Positions 53,543 through 63,413 of a stretch of 64,000 bases of DNA are shown here, in pieces. Source of the DNA: Pantoea septica (lineage in GTDB: Bacteria; Pseudomonadota; Gammaproteobacteria; Enterobacterales; Enterobacteriaceae); NCBI RefSeq assembly GCF_002095575.1, contig NZ_MLJJ01000003.1, positions 62,001 through 126,000 on the forward strand, written 5' to 3'. Within the stretch, counting starts at the first letter, position 1. Each line of letters opens with the position of its first letter. Position numbers and translations under genes: made by a program. Below the pieces are notes generated by a model, which had not been told where the DNA came from, searched no databases, and was given only the letters and a program-made list of their open reading frames with translations.

Positions 53543-55591
53543 TTAGTCGGCCAGGCCGCGATTTTTCAGCATCGGCTCAAGCTGGGGTTCGCCGCCGCGC
53601 CAGTTCTCATAGAGCTGTTTCAAATCGCTGCTGTTGCCGCGCGACAGGATCATCTGGCGGAAGCGGTCGCCGTTCTCGCGCGACAGCCCGCCATTCTCCA
53701 CAAACCACTGATAGCCGTCGTCCGCCAGCATCTGCGTCCAGATATAGGCGTAATAGCCGGCCGCGTAGCCGCCGCCCCAGATATGCTGGAAGTAGCTGGA
53801 GCGATAGCGCGGCGGCACGGCCGTCAGCGCCATGTTGTCGCTCTGCAGCGCCTGCTGCTCAAAGCCCTCTACAGACTGCGGCGTCTCGCCAGCGTTGATA
53901 CTGTGCCAGTGCAGATCCAGCAGCGCGGCGGCCAGCAGCTCGCTCATGTCGTAGCCTTTGTTGAAGCGGCTGGCGCGCACGATCTTCTGGTGCAGCGCCT
54001 CCGGCATCGCCTCGCCGCTCCGATAGTGACGCGCATAGTTAAGGAACACCAGCGGCTCGCTCGCCCAGTGCTCGTTGAACTGCGAGGGAAACTCGACGAA
54101 GTCGCGCGGCGTGGCGGTGCCTGAAAGGCTCGGATAGCGCTGGGTGGCGAACAGCCCGTGCAGCGTATGACCGAACTCATGGAACAGCGTAATGACCTCT
54201 TCCCAGCTGAGCAGCGCCGGTTCGCCTTCCGGCGGACGAGTATAGTTGCAGACGTTGTAGATCACCGGACGCGTTGCCAGCAGCTTCGACTGGTTGACAA
54301 GGTTGCTCATCCACGCGCCGCCGCCTTTATTATCGCGCTTGAAGTAGTCGGTGTAGAACAGCGCCAGCGGCGCGTCGTCGACATCAAAGATCTCATAGAC
54401 GCGCACGTCGGGATGGTAGACCGGCATATCGTGACGCTCGCTGACGCGGATGCCGTAAAGCTGGTTAGCCGCCCAGAACACCCCTTTCTCCAGCACGGTG
54501 TTGAGTTCGAAATAGGGGCGGATCTCGCTTTCATCGAGATCGTACTGCGCTTTGCGCACCTGCTCGGCATAGAAGCTCCAGTCCCAGGCAGCCAGGGTAA
54601 AATCGCCCTGCTGCTGGTCGATGGTCTGCTGGATGGCGGCCGCTTCGCGTTCGGCGCGCGCCCGCGCGGCCGGAACGATATGGCGCATAAAGGCGAACGC
54701 CGCGTCAGGGGTTTTCGCCATCTGATCCTGCAGCTGCCATTCGGCGAAGCTGGCGAAGCCGAGCAGCCGCGCCTGCTGCGCCCGTACCTGCGCCAGCTCC
54801 AGCACCAGCGCGCGGGTATCGTTTTCGTCGCCCTTCTCGCTGCGGCCAACCGAGGCGGCGAACAGCGCCTGGCGCGTCGCGCGCGAACGCAATGCCTGCA
54901 GCGCCGGCTGCTGGGTGGTATTCTGCAGCACCAGCAGCCAGGCGTTCTCCAGCCCGCGCGCCTGCGCCGCCGCCTGCGCCACCGCTAAACCGGCCGGGCT
55001 CAGGCCCTCCAGCGCTTCGGCGTGCTGCACCACCAGCCCGCCCGCTTTGGTCGCGGCCAGCAGCTTATTGGTAAAGCGCGTGCTGAGGCGCGCCGCCTGC
55101 TGATTGAGCGCCTTGAGCCTCTGTTTGGCCTCTTCCTCCAGGCTGGCGCCCGACAGCTGATAGTGCTGCCAGGTCACCTCCACCAGCCGCAGCGATTCAG
55201 GATCGAGCGCCAGCGTCTCGCGCTGCTGATAGACAGCGTCAAGGCGGGCGAACAGCGCGCCGTTCAGGACGATGTCATCATTGAGCGCGGTCAGCTGCGG
55301 CGCGATCTCTTCATCGACCCGCTGCAGATAATCGCTGGTATTCGCTGAGGTCATGGCGCCGAAAACCAGGTTGACGCGTTCAAGCAGCCGTCCGCTGCGC
55401 TCCAGCGCCTCATAAGTGTTGGCGAAGGTGGGCGGCTCAGGATTTTGCGCAATCGCCTCCACCTCTTTACGCTTCTCCTCGATACCCGCCAGCAGCGCGG
55501 GCAGAAAGTCCGCTTCCTGAATCTGATCAAACGGCGGCGCCTGCCAGGGCAGCGTGCTTACCTGAAAAAACGGATTTTGTCTGACGTTCAT
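53543..55591 (-). CDS. dcp: Dipeptidyl carboxypeptidase Dcp (peptidase M3)
   Basis: A 682-residue zinc peptidase releasing C-terminal dipeptides in the cytosol or periplasm. The HEFGH zinc motif is in TLFHEFGHTLHGL, with the third ligand Glu in FVEFPSQFNEHW. The ATG at 55591 follows AGGAGCGAGG and gives MNVRQNPFF, the family opening. Length matches E. coli Dcp (681). In E. coli dcp is next to divergent ydfG; here guaD lies between them. Confidence 0.94.
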   Translation of the reverse strand: MNVRQNPFFQVSTLPWQAPPFDQIQEADFLPALLAGIEEKRKEVEAIAQNPEPPTFANTYEALERSGRLLERVNLVFGAMTSANTSDYLQRVDEEIAPQLTALNDDIVLNGALFARLDAVYQQRETLALDPESLRLVEVTWQHYQLSGASLEEEAKQRLKALNQQAARLSTRFTNKLLAATKAGGLVVQHAEALEGLSPAGLAVAQAAAQARGLENAWLLVLQNTTQQPALQALRSRATRQALFAASVGRSEKGDENDTRALVLELAQVRAQQARLLGFASFAEWQLQDQMAKTPDAAFAFMRHIVPAARARAEREAAAIQQTIDQQQGDFTLAAWDWSFYAEQVRKAQYDLDESEIRPYFELNTVLEKGVFWAANQLYGIRVSERHDMPVYHPDVRVYEIFDVDDAPLALFYTDYFKRDNKGGGAWMSNLVNQSKLLATRPVIYNVCNYTRPPEGEPALLSWEEVITLFHEFGHTLHGLFATQRYPSLSGTATPRDFVEFPSQFNEHWASEPLVFLNYARHYRSGEAMPEALHQKIVRASRFNKGYDMSELLAAALLDLHWHSINAGETPQSVEGFEQQALQSDNMALTAVPPRYRSSYFQHIWGGGYAAGYYAYIWTQMLADDGYQWFVENGGLSRENGDRFRQMILSRGNSSDLKQLYENWRGGEPQLEPMLKNRGLAD

Positions 55592-55656
55592 GCCTCGCTC
55601 CTGATTACCGTGCAAAGATTCATCCTGGCAGGTTGCCGCGCCCGCAACAACTCGCT

Positions 55657-56970
55657 CTACGCTTTCGCCTCGTCGCGCCGCCATACCGCGCGTCCGTTCA
55701 CCCAGGTCTCGGCGATGTTGCGATCGTCGCCCAGCGTCATCAGCACGAACAGCTGCTCCCAGATATCTTTACTGTTGCCGACGCGCAGCCGCTGCAGCGG
55801 CGAGACGGCCAGATCCAGCACCACGAAATCCGCCTCTTTTCCCGGCGCGAAGTTGCCGATGTGCGGGTGCAGATCGAGCGCGTGCGCGCCGCCAAGCGTG
55901 GCGTGATAGAACGCCTCTGCCGCGCTGAGCCGATACTGCTGCAGCTGCCCGACCTTATAGGCCTCGCCGAGCGTCTGCAGCATATTGAAGGTGGTGCCCG
56001 CGCCAACGTCGGTGCCGATGCCAATCCTGACGCCCTGCTGCCAGCTGCGCTTGAGGTTGAACAGCCCGCTGCCGAGAAACAGGTTTGAGGTCGGGCAAAA
56101 GGCGATGGCGGAATCGGTATCATGCAGGCACTGCCACTCACGATCCTCCAGATGCAGACAGTGCGCGAACAGGCTGCGCCGTCCGGTGAGCTGATAGCGA
56201 TGATAAACGTCGAGATAGCCGTCATGCTGCGGAAAGAGTGATTTTACCCAGGCGACCTCCTGCGGGTTTTCGCTCAGGTGAGTATGCAGCCAGACGTCGG
56301 GATATTCCTGACGCAGCTGACGCACCTTTTCGAGCAGCGCCGGCGTCGAGGTGGGCGCAAAGCGCGGCGTCAGCGCATAGCTGAGCCGACCGCGCCCGTG
56401 CCAGCGCTCAATCAGCGCCCGCGTGTCGGCATAGCTCTGCTCCGGCGTCTCCAGCAGCGCGTCCGGCGCGTGGCGATCCATCATCACCTTGCCGGCGATC
56501 AGCCGCATAGCGAGCGCATCGGCGGCGCTGAACAGCGCCTCTACCGACTGCGGATGCACGGTGCCGAACACCAGCGCGCTGGTGGTGCCGTTTGCCAGCA
56601 GCTGCTGCAGAAAAAAGGCGGACATGGCGGCGGCGTGATCGGCGCAGTGATACTGGCTTTCCACCGGAAAGGTATACTGGCTGAGCCACTGAAGCAGCTG
56701 CTCGCCCCAGGCGCCTATCATCTCGGTCTGCGGATAGTGAATATGGGTGTCGACAAAGCCCGGCACAATCAGGCGGCCGCGCAGATCGATAAGATCGTCT
56801 GGCGCATGCGGCAGCGTCTCCCAGGCATGCAGCCCGACGATGCGCCCCGCCTCCAGCAGCAGCACGCCATCGTCGATATAGCGCGCCTGCGCCATTATCT
56901 CCTCGGGTTGCCGCGCAACGTCGGTAAAGTCAAAAAAGCTGGCGCGAATCGCCATAAGGGTTGATGACAT
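55657..56970 (-). CDS. guaD: Guanine deaminase GuaD
   Basis: A 437-residue zinc amidohydrolase converting guanine to xanthine. Metal motifs: DTHIHYPQTEMIGAWGEQLL, HTHLSENPQEVAWVKSLFP, FAHCLHLED and GTDVGAGTTFNMLQTL, all as in E. coli GuaD (439 residues). The ATG at 56970 follows AAAGGAAAG; the longer frame enters the upstream region. It lies 65 bases upstream of dcp in the same direction and has a LacI-type palindrome about 145 bases before its start. Confidence 0.94.
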   Translation of the reverse strand: MSSTLMAIRASFFDFTDVARQPEEIMAQARYIDDGVLLLEAGRIVGLHAWETLPHAPDDLIDLRGRLIVPGFVDTHIHYPQTEMIGAWGEQLLQWLSQYTFPVESQYHCADHAAAMSAFFLQQLLANGTTSALVFGTVHPQSVEALFSAADALAMRLIAGKVMMDRHAPDALLETPEQSYADTRALIERWHGRGRLSYALTPRFAPTSTPALLEKVRQLRQEYPDVWLHTHLSENPQEVAWVKSLFPQHDGYLDVYHRYQLTGRRSLFAHCLHLEDREWQCLHDTDSAIAFCPTSNLFLGSGLFNLKRSWQQGVRIGIGTDVGAGTTFNMLQTLGEAYKVGQLQQYRLSAAEAFYHATLGGAHALDLHPHIGNFAPGKEADFVVLDLAVSPLQRLRVGNSKDIWEQLFVLMTLGDDRNIAETWVNGRAVWRRDEAKA

Positions 56971-57334
56971 ACGCTTTCCTTTCTTCCACGCACGGACGTG
57001 GTTAACAGTCATAAGATCGACCTTGAATTGCAACCTGCATGCCAGAACCAGTTGCTGTTCAATATGTTATGTGAAAAAAGCATTTTTGCCCCGGCGACAG
57101 AAACGGTATCGTATGCGCAACCGGTTGCCTTCCTGGCAGGCAAACTGCGCTGAAAACATGCCGCGGATGACGCGCGCGGCTCTGCCCGTCTTTGGTGCAG
57201 CGCGCGCCACAATAGCGCAGAGGAACGCGTGAAAAATTCCTTTACAGCCCGCGGGCGCTTTTGTCGCGCAGCAGCGCCGCTGAAGTGGTATGGTGAAAAA
57301 AGGTCAACTGAAAAACGTGTTAAGGAACAGTGAG
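56971..57334. other. Divergent region between guaD and ydfG
   Basis: No gene seen. It carries the palindrome at 57115-57130 and, presumably, promoters for both genes. Confidence 0.5.
57115..57130. promoter_or_regulatory. LacI-family operator-like palindrome (PurR-like)
   Basis: GCGCAACCGGTTGCCT has a central CG and matches the PurR consensus at about 12 of 16 positions; the GCAACCGGTTGC core also fits other LacI-family repressors. Confidence 0.4.
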
Positions 57335-58081
57335 ATGATTATTTTTGTTACCGGCGCGACGGCCGGTTTTGGTCAAAGTATCACCCGCCGATTCATTGAA
57401 ACAGGTCACAAAGTGATTGCCAGCGGCCGCCGCGCCGAGCGCCTGCAGGCGCTGAAAGAGGAGCTGGGCGAGAACCTCTATCCTCTACAGCTTGACGTGC
57501 GCAACCGCGCCGCGATCGAGGAAGCGGTCGCCTCGCTGCCCGCCGAGTGGCGCAATATCGACGTGCTGGTCAATAACGCCGGGCTGGCGCTCGGCATCGA
57601 GCCGGCGCATCGCGCCAGCGTCGAAGACTGGGAAAATATGATCGATACCAATACCAAAGGGCTGGTCTTTATGACCCGCGCCCTGCTGCCGGATATGGTG
57701 GAGCGCGACGTCGGCCACATTATTAATATCGGCTCCGTCGCCGGCAACTGGCCTTACGCGGGCGGCAACGTCTACGGCGCCACCAAAGCCTTCGTGCGCC
57801 AGTTCAGCCTCAATCTGCGTACCGACCTGCACGGCACCGCGCTGCGCGTAACCGATATCGAACCTGGCCTGGTCGGCGGCACCGAGTTCTCTAACGTGCG
57901 CTTTAAAGGCGACGATGAAAAAGCGGATAAGGTTTACGAAGGCGCGACGGCGCTGACGGCGGAAGATGTCACCGAGGCGGTTTACTGGGTTGCGACGCTG
58001 CCGAAGCACGTCAATATCAACACCCTGGAGATGATGCCGGTGAGCCAGACGCAGGCCGGCCTGAAAGTACACAAGCCCTGA
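57335..58081 (+). CDS. ydfG: NADP-dependent 3-hydroxy acid dehydrogenase YdfG
   Basis: A 248-residue SDR equal in length to E. coli YdfG, which oxidises L-allo-threonine, serine and related 3-hydroxy acids and also reduces malonic semialdehyde. The opening MIIFVTGATAGFGQSITRRF, NNAGLALG and YGATKAFVRQFSLNLRTDLHGTA are almost unchanged. The ATG at 57335 is the conserved start. Terminator follows directly. Confidence 0.96.
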   Translation: MIIFVTGATAGFGQSITRRFIETGHKVIASGRRAERLQALKEELGENLYPLQLDVRNRAAIEEAVASLPAEWRNIDVLVNNAGLALGIEPAHRASVEDWENMIDTNTKGLVFMTRALLPDMVERDVGHIINIGSVAGNWPYAGGNVYGATKAFVRQFSLNLRTDLHGTALRVTDIEPGLVGGTEFSNVRFKGDDEKADKVYEGATALTAEDVTEAVYWVATLPKHVNINTLEMMPVSQTQAGLKVHKP

Positions 58082-58088
58082 CACGGCC

Positions 58089-58113
58089 AGGCCAGCCGCC
58101 GGGCTGGCCTTTT
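58089..58113 (+). terminator. Intrinsic terminator of ydfG
   Basis: AGGCCAGCC and GGCTGGCCT pair around GCCG, followed by TTTT. Confidence 0.9.
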
Positions 58114-58114
58114 C

Positions 58115-58444
58115 TCAGGCGCGCCCCCAGCCCGCCACGATTATCAGCATGCCGCAAAACGCCACCAGCGCCCCGCTCCAGTCCCATGCGCTGAGCTTCA
58201 CGCCGTCCACCACGCGTAGCCACAGCAGCGCGGTCAGCACGTAAACGCCGCCGTAGGCCGCATAGACTCGCCCGCTCGCCGCCGGATGCAGCGTGAGCAG
58301 CCAGACAAAGAGCGTCAGACTCAGCGCGGCAGGCAACAACAGCCAGACGGAGCCGTTCTTCTTTAGCCAGAGCCAGGGTAAAAAGCAGCCGGCAATCTCT
58401 GCGATGGCGGTGAGAAAAAAAAGCAGCGCGGTTTTGATCAGCAT
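58115..58444 (-). CDS. ynfA: YnfA family inner-membrane protein (UPF0060)
   Basis: A 109-residue, four-helix membrane protein of small multidrug-resistance-like fold. It matches E. coli YnfA closely ([38 protein letters not shown]). The ATG at 58444 has GAGAGG upstream. Some relatives contribute to efflux of cationic compounds; the role is otherwise unclear. It is divergent from ynfB. Confidence 0.95.
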   Translation of the reverse strand: MLIKTALLFFLTAIAEIAGCFLPWLWLKKNGSVWLLLPAALSLTLFVWLLTLHPAASGRVYAAYGGVYVLTALLWLRVVDGVKLSAWDWSGALVAFCGMLIIVAGWGRA

Positions 58445-58575
58445 GGGATCCTCTCGCAACGATAAACAAATCGCCCACCGCTGGTGAGCAAATAAAGCGC
58501 GATGATATACTAAGCCCTATCTGCCGCAACCCTGAACCATCCCTGCGCGCCAGGCATTAACCGAAGGATAAGACG

Positions 58576-58911
58576 ATGAAAAAATTGTTTCCGCCCCTGT
58601 TCGCCGCGCTGCTGGCCGGCAGCGCGATGCTGACCGCCGTGCAGGCCAGCGCCAATACCAGCCGCCTGATTATTGAAGACGGCAACAACGCCGCCAGTAA
58701 TGAAGCGGCGCGCCAGAGCAAAGAGCAATGGAATGACACGCAACACCTGCGCCATAAGGTGAACACCCGCGTAGAGAAAGAGTTCGATAAAGCGGATCGC
58801 GCCTTCGATACCCGCGACGCCTGCGAAAAGAGCTATAACGTTAACGCTTACTGGGAAGCCAATACCCTGCGCTGTCTCGATCGCCGCACCGGCCGACCGG
58901 TCGCGCCCTGA
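58576..58911 (+). CDS. ynfB: YnfB family periplasmic protein (DUF1283, UPF0482)
   Basis: A 111-residue secreted protein with a signal peptide of about 26 residues ending QASA. The mature part ([41 protein letters not shown]) closely follows E. coli YnfB, including two Cys that probably form a disulfide. Function unknown. RBS AAGGAT. Confidence 0.94.
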   Translation: MKKLFPPLFAALLAGSAMLTAVQASANTSRLIIEDGNNAASNEAARQSKEQWNDTQHLRHKVNTRVEKEFDKADRAFDTRDACEKSYNVNAYWEANTLRCLDRRTGRPVAP

Positions 58912-58966
58912 TTTTTTCTACGGACTGCTATAGTCAGTAAGGTTCACTACGCAAAAGGAGAAGACG

Positions 58967-59263
58967 ATGAAGAAACAGACCGGAATGTTAATCGCAACTT
59001 TACTGGCGCTGCCGATGCTGGCGCACGCCTCCTGCGAGTCCGTTAAAGCGGACATCACTCAGAAAATCATTCAGAACGGCGTCCCGGAATCGGGGTTTTC
59101 GCTGGATATCGTGCCTAACGATCAGGTCGACCAGGCGGGCGGCCAGGTAGTGGGCCATTGCGAAAACGACACGCAGAAAATTGTTTATAAGCGCGTGGGA
59201 CGCGGTGACGAAGGCAGCGTGCCAGACAGCGCAGGCAGCTCGCAGGACGCGCCCGCGCAGTAG
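58967..59263 (+). CDS. ynfD: YnfD family periplasmic protein (DUF1161)
   Basis: A 98-residue secreted protein: signal peptide to about residue 21 (LAHA), then the DUF1161 core CESVKADITQKIIQNGVPES and VVGHCENDTQKIVYKR with two conserved Cys, as in E. coli YnfD. The C-terminus is polar and low in complexity (SAGSSQDAPAQ). RBS AAGGAG. It lies 55 bases after ynfB and may be co-transcribed. Confidence 0.93.
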   Translation: MKKQTGMLIATLLALPMLAHASCESVKADITQKIIQNGVPESGFSLDIVPNDQVDQAGGQVVGHCENDTQKIVYKRVGRGDEGSVPDSAGSSQDAPAQ

Positions 59264-59312
59264 GCTTACTCTGCTGACGAAGCCGGCCATCCCATCCGCG
59301 TCGGCACGCAAT

Positions 59313-59335
59313 AAGGGCGACGGCGTCGCCCTTTT
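59313..59335 (+). terminator. Intrinsic terminator between ynfD and the convergent DHA2 exporter
   Basis: AAGGGCGAC and GTCGCCCTT with a GGC loop, then TT. Confidence 0.88.
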
Positions 59336-60802
59336 CTATTCCGCCTGTTCCGGCCGCTGTCGCGGCATCATCCACGCCACGCCCAGCGCAAACAGCGCGA
59401 TGACCAGCGCCACCACGAATACCCAGTGCAGCGAGGCGGCGATCGCCTGCACCATATGGTGCAGCGTCTCGCTGGAGAGCGCCTCGCGCGACGGCGCCGA
59501 CATAATCTGCTGCACCGGATCGGCGGCGTGCGGCAGTCGCTGCGCCAGGTTCAGGTTCAGCACGGCGCCCATCAGCGCGGTGCCGATAGCCGAGCCCATC
59601 ATGCGGCTGAACATGATCGACGCGGTGCAGATGCCGCGAATATCGTAGTGCGCATGGTTTTGCACCGACACCAGAAAAGTCGTGCTGGTCATCCCCATGC
59701 CGGTACCGATAACGAAGGCGGTCGCGCCCGCCTGCCAGATTGCGCTCTCGGCGCGCAGCAGCAGCAGCAAAGCGCTGCCCGCCACCAGCAGCAGCGCGCC
59801 GAGCTGGGCGGTAAAACGGTAAGAGGTGCGCAGCATCAGCCGCCCGCTCAGCGTGCTGGCGAGCGGCCAGCCGATCGACATCATCGCCAGCGCGCTGCCC
59901 GCCTGCAGGGGCGTGCCGCCGGTTATCCCCTGAATCCAGGTAGGCAGAAAGGCGCTGATCCCCATCATCGCCGCGCCGATAATCAGATTGCCGGCGTTGC
60001 CGGCGATAATCAGGCGGCTTCGCCAGATCTCCAGCGGAAACAGCGGCGCATCGGCGCGCAGCTCATGCCTTTTCAGCTGCCAGCCGGCGAACAGCGCCAG
60101 AATCAGAAAGGCGATTAGCCAGTAGCCGAGCCACTCCGCCTGCAGCAGCGCCATCAGCAGCGCGCTGACGCAGATCGTCAGCCAGAGGCTGCCCGCAACG
60201 TTCAGCGGCCGCGGCTTCTCGTCGACGCAGTGGGCCGGCAGAAAGCGCGCCAGCATCGCCATGCTGATCAGCCCAATCGGCAGATTGACCCAGAAAATCA
60301 GCGACCAGCTAAAGTGCTGCACCAGCCAGGCGCCGGTCAGCGGACCGACGATCGCCGCCACGCCCCAGACGCTGGAGAGCCAGCCCTGCACGCTGGCGCG
60401 CTCGCGAGGCGAATAGATATCGGCCACGATGGTAGAACTGAGCGGCATAATCGCGCCGGCGCCCAGCCCCTGAAAGGCGCGGAACAGGATAAGCCACAGC
60501 ATGCTGTGCGCGAAGCCGCAGAGCACCGAGCCGATCAGAAACAGCGAGGTGCCGATGAAAAACATCCTGCGCCGTCCCCACATATCCGCCAGACGGCCAT
60601 AGAGCGGCACGCTCACCGCCTGCGTCAGCAGATAAACAGAGAAAACCCAGCCGAACTGTGAAAAACCGCCCAGGTCGGCAATGATGGTCGGCATCGCCGT
60701 GGCGACGATGGTCACCTCGATTGCGGCCATAAACATCGCCAGCATACAGGCGAAGAGGATCCAGCCGCGGTGGCTGACCTGCAGGTGTGCGCTCTCAGTC
60801 AT
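59336..60802 (-). CDS. MFS multidrug exporter, DHA2 (EmrB/QacA) family
   Basis: A 488-residue, 14-helix exporter. The family opening AIEVTIVATAMPTIIADLGG with the intramembrane Asp/Glu motif, the loop GRLADMWGRRRMF and the motif C stretch GVAAIVGPLTGAWLVQHFSW mark drug-proton antiporters of the DHA2 class. No adaptor (EmrA-like) gene is adjacent. The substrate is unknown. Confidence 0.9.
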   Translation of the reverse strand: MTESAHLQVSHRGWILFACMLAMFMAAIEVTIVATAMPTIIADLGGFSQFGWVFSVYLLTQAVSVPLYGRLADMWGRRRMFFIGTSLFLIGSVLCGFAHSMLWLILFRAFQGLGAGAIMPLSSTIVADIYSPRERASVQGWLSSVWGVAAIVGPLTGAWLVQHFSWSLIFWVNLPIGLISMAMLARFLPAHCVDEKPRPLNVAGSLWLTICVSALLMALLQAEWLGYWLIAFLILALFAGWQLKRHELRADAPLFPLEIWRSRLIIAGNAGNLIIGAAMMGISAFLPTWIQGITGGTPLQAGSALAMMSIGWPLASTLSGRLMLRTSYRFTAQLGALLLVAGSALLLLLRAESAIWQAGATAFVIGTGMGMTSTTFLVSVQNHAHYDIRGICTASIMFSRMMGSAIGTALMGAVLNLNLAQRLPHAADPVQQIMSAPSREALSSETLHHMVQAIAASLHWVFVVALVIALFALGVAWMMPRQRPEQAE

Positions 60803-61111
60803 ACATCTCCCTTTTGTTATTCAGCAAGGCTAGCCTAAATTCGCGTCGCCGCTGTGCCCGACGTGCGCCTTATGTGTGACGGCGTCACCTCAACCCGTCA
60901 AAATCCGCTAAAAATAGTTAATTTACTGCCGAAACCAGATGCCGCGCGGCTCTACCCGCTGTTTAAGCCGTTTCTATCTGTCTGATTTTGCCGATAAAAA
61001 GTAGCGTCGCCCTTTTTACGCTGCTATAGGCTTAATAGCTTTTTATCCATACCTGAAAAAACGGGGCGGCGATCAATCCGCCCTGCACAACAAACAACAG
61101 GGAGATCGAGA
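60803..61111 (+). promoter_or_regulatory. Promoter region of the osmoprotectant transporter operon
   Basis: About 300 bases without a gene. At 61023-61035 GCTATAGGCTTAA resembles a sigma-S-type -10 element (CTATA...TTAA), which would suit an osmotically induced operon; low certainty. Confidence 0.35.
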
Positions 61112-61825
61112 ATGCAAAATGGTTCACTGGTCAGACGCGCCGGCGTCGCGCTACTGGCCGTCGTGTGTGTGCTGGCGCTGCTGGTGTGGGGCCTGGGAAT
61201 CGATACGCTGCGCGCGCGCCGCGTCGACCTGATCTACCTCGGTCAGCAGCATCTCTATCTGGTTTTCTGGTCGATGCTGTTCGCACTGCTGGTCGGCATT
61301 CCCAGCGGCATCCTGCTGAGTCGCCCTTTTGCCCGCCGCTGGGCCGAGTATGCGATGCAGATCTTCAACGTCGGCAATACGCTGCCGCCCCTGGCGGTGC
61401 TGGCGCTGGCGATGGTAGTTCTGGGGATCGGCGAAAAACCGGCGCTGTTCGCGCTCTTCCTCGCCTCGCTGCTGCCGATTGTGCGCAACACCTATTCCGG
61501 ACTGAGCGCGGTGCCGTCCTCTCTGATTGAGGCGGCGAACGGTATCGGCATGACCAAATTCCAGCGCCTGCTTCAGGTTGAGCTGCCCAACGCCTGTCCG
61601 GTAATGCTGGCCGGCATTCGTATCGCCACCGCCATTAACGTCGGCACCGCGCCGCTCGCGTTCCTGATCGGCGCCAGCAGCTATGGCGAACTGATTTTCC
61701 CCGGCATCTACCTTAACGATTTTCCCACGCTGATCCTTGGCGCGGTCGCCACGGCGCTGTTCGCGCTGCTGCTCGACATGCTGCTGGCGGCGCTGGGCCG
61801 CTTTCTCAGCCCGCACGCGGCTTAA
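61112..61825 (+). CDS. Osmoprotectant (glycine betaine/choline) ABC transporter permease, first
   Basis: A 237-residue permease with about six membrane segments, of the OpuCB/OsmW/YehY type. The coupling loop [33 protein letters not shown] is diagnostic. RBS GGGAG. First of four genes in the order permease, binding protein, permease, ATPase, a complete betaine-type importer like Salmonella OsmU. Confidence 0.92.
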   Translation: MQNGSLVRRAGVALLAVVCVLALLVWGLGIDTLRARRVDLIYLGQQHLYLVFWSMLFALLVGIPSGILLSRPFARRWAEYAMQIFNVGNTLPPLAVLALAMVVLGIGEKPALFALFLASLLPIVRNTYSGLSAVPSSLIEAANGIGMTKFQRLLQVELPNACPVMLAGIRIATAINVGTAPLAFLIGASSYGELIFPGIYLNDFPTLILGAVATALFALLLDMLLAALGRFLSPHAA

Positions 61826-61838
61826 ACGGGAGACTGAT

Positions 61839-62756
61839 ATGACGACGCTGACGCGCTGGTTCAGACGCACCGCAGTGGCCCTCGCCGCGACGCTGGCATT
61901 CAGCCAGTCGGCGCAGGCCGACGCACCGCTGGTGATGGCCACCAAAAGCTTTACCGAACAGCATGTCCTTTCCGCCATGACGGTGATGTGGCTGCAGAAG
62001 AAAGGCTTTCAGGTGATCCCCAAACGCAATATCGCCACCACCATCGGCCGTAACGCCATGCTCAATAAACAGGTGGATATGACCTGGGAATATACCGGCA
62101 CCTCGCTGATCATCTTCAACCATATTAAGAAGCCGATGTCCTCTGACGAGGCGTACCAGACCGTGAAAGCCCTGGACGGCAAGCTGGGGCTGGTCTGGCT
62201 CGATCCGGCTCCGATGAACAATACCTATGCGTTCGCCATGCAGCGCGCGCGCGCTGAGAAAGAAGGCATCAGCAGCATGTCGCAGCTGGTGGCGAAAATC
62301 GAACAGGTGCGCCAGCACGACCCTGACCATAACTGGCGGCTGGGGCTGGACCTGGAATTCTCGGGCCGCTCCGACGGCATGAAACCGCTGCAGACCACCT
62401 ACAACCTCACACTCGACCGGCCGCAGATTCGGCAAATGGATCCCGGCCTGGTCTACAACGCGGTGCGCGACGGGTTTGTCGATGCGGGCCTGGTCTATAC
62501 CACCGACGGCCGCGTCAAGGGTTTCGATCTCAAGGTGCTGGAGGATGACAAACACTTTTTCCCCAGTTACAACGTCACGCCAGTGGTGCGCAAAGATGTG
62601 CTCGACAGCCATCCCGGCCTTGCGGAAGCGCTGAACCAGCTTTCGCCGCTGCTGACCAGCGAGGCGATTACCGAACTGAACAAGCGCGTCGACATCGATC
62701 ATCAGTCGCCCGAGCAGGTTGCGCGCGACTTTCTCAACGCTAAAAACATGCTGTAA
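61839..62756 (+). CDS. Osmoprotectant ABC transporter substrate-binding protein
   Basis: A 305-residue OpuAC-type periplasmic protein; the ATG at 61839 follows GGGAGAC and opens a signal peptide (about residues 1-27, SAQA). The mature start [21 protein letters not shown] is typical of OsmX/YehZ/Opu[17 protein letters not shown] and [18 protein letters not shown] follow. Probable ligand glycine betaine or a related quaternary amine. Confidence 0.92.
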   Translation: MTTLTRWFRRTAVALAATLAFSQSAQADAPLVMATKSFTEQHVLSAMTVMWLQKKGFQVIPKRNIATTIGRNAMLNKQVDMTWEYTGTSLIIFNHIKKPMSSDEAYQTVKALDGKLGLVWLDPAPMNNTYAFAMQRARAEKEGISSMSQLVAKIEQVRQHDPDHNWRLGLDLEFSGRSDGMKPLQTTYNLTLDRPQIRQMDPGLVYNAVRDGFVDAGLVYTTDGRVKGFDLKVLEDDKHFFPSYNVTPVVRKDVLDSHPGLAEALNQLSPLLTSEAITELNKRVDIDHQSPEQVARDFLNAKNML

Positions 62757-62765
62757 GGCGGCCAT

Positions 62766-63413
62766 ATGGATACCTTTCACTACATTATCAACAACTGGAG
62801 CAGCCTGCTGGCGCTAACCTGGCAGCATACCTGGCTGGTGCTGGTGGCGGTCGGCTGCGCCATTGTCGCCGGCGTGCCGCTGGGCGTGCTGATCGTGCGC
62901 GTCAGATGGCTGGCCGCGCCGGTGCTGGGCATCGCCACCGTGGTGCTGACCATTCCGACTATTGCCCTATTCGGACTGATGATCCCGCTCTTTTCGCTGA
63001 TCGGTCAGGGTATCGGCGCGCTGCCCGCCATTACCGCAGTATTCCTTTATTCGCTGCTACCGATTGTGCGCAACACCCATACCGCGCTGGAAAATCTGCC
63101 GGACGGCCTGCGCGAGGCGGGACGCGGTATCGGCATGACCTTCTGGCAGCGGCTGCGCTGGGTGGAGATCCCCATGGCGCTGCCGGTGATTTTCGGCGGC
63201 ATTCGCACCGCCGTGGTGATGAATGTCGGCGTGATGGCGATCGCCGCCGTGATTGGCGCAGGCGGCCTTGGCCTGCTGCTGCTCGACGGTATCAGCGGCA
63301 GCGATATTCGTATGCTCATCGCTGGCGCGCTGATGATCTGCCTGCTGGCCATTATTCTCGACTGGCTGCTGCACCGTCTGCAGTCGGCGTTGACTCCTAA
63401 GGGGATTCGATAA
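62766..63413 (+). CDS. Osmoprotectant ABC transporter permease, second
   Basis: A 215-residue permease with the coupling loop LPIVRNTHTALENLPDGLREAGRGIGMTFWQRL, paralogous to the first permease of the operon. Two permease chains are usual for the OsmU type. AAGGCGG precedes the ATG at 62766. Its stop codon overlaps the ATPase start by one base. Confidence 0.92.
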   Translation: MDTFHYIINNWSSLLALTWQHTWLVLVAVGCAIVAGVPLGVLIVRVRWLAAPVLGIATVVLTIPTIALFGLMIPLFSLIGQGIGALPAITAVFLYSLLPIVRNTHTALENLPDGLREAGRGIGMTFWQRLRWVEIPMALPVIFGGIRTAVVMNVGVMAIAAVIGAGGLGLLLLDGISGSDIRMLIAGALMICLLAIILDWLLHRLQSALTPKGIR

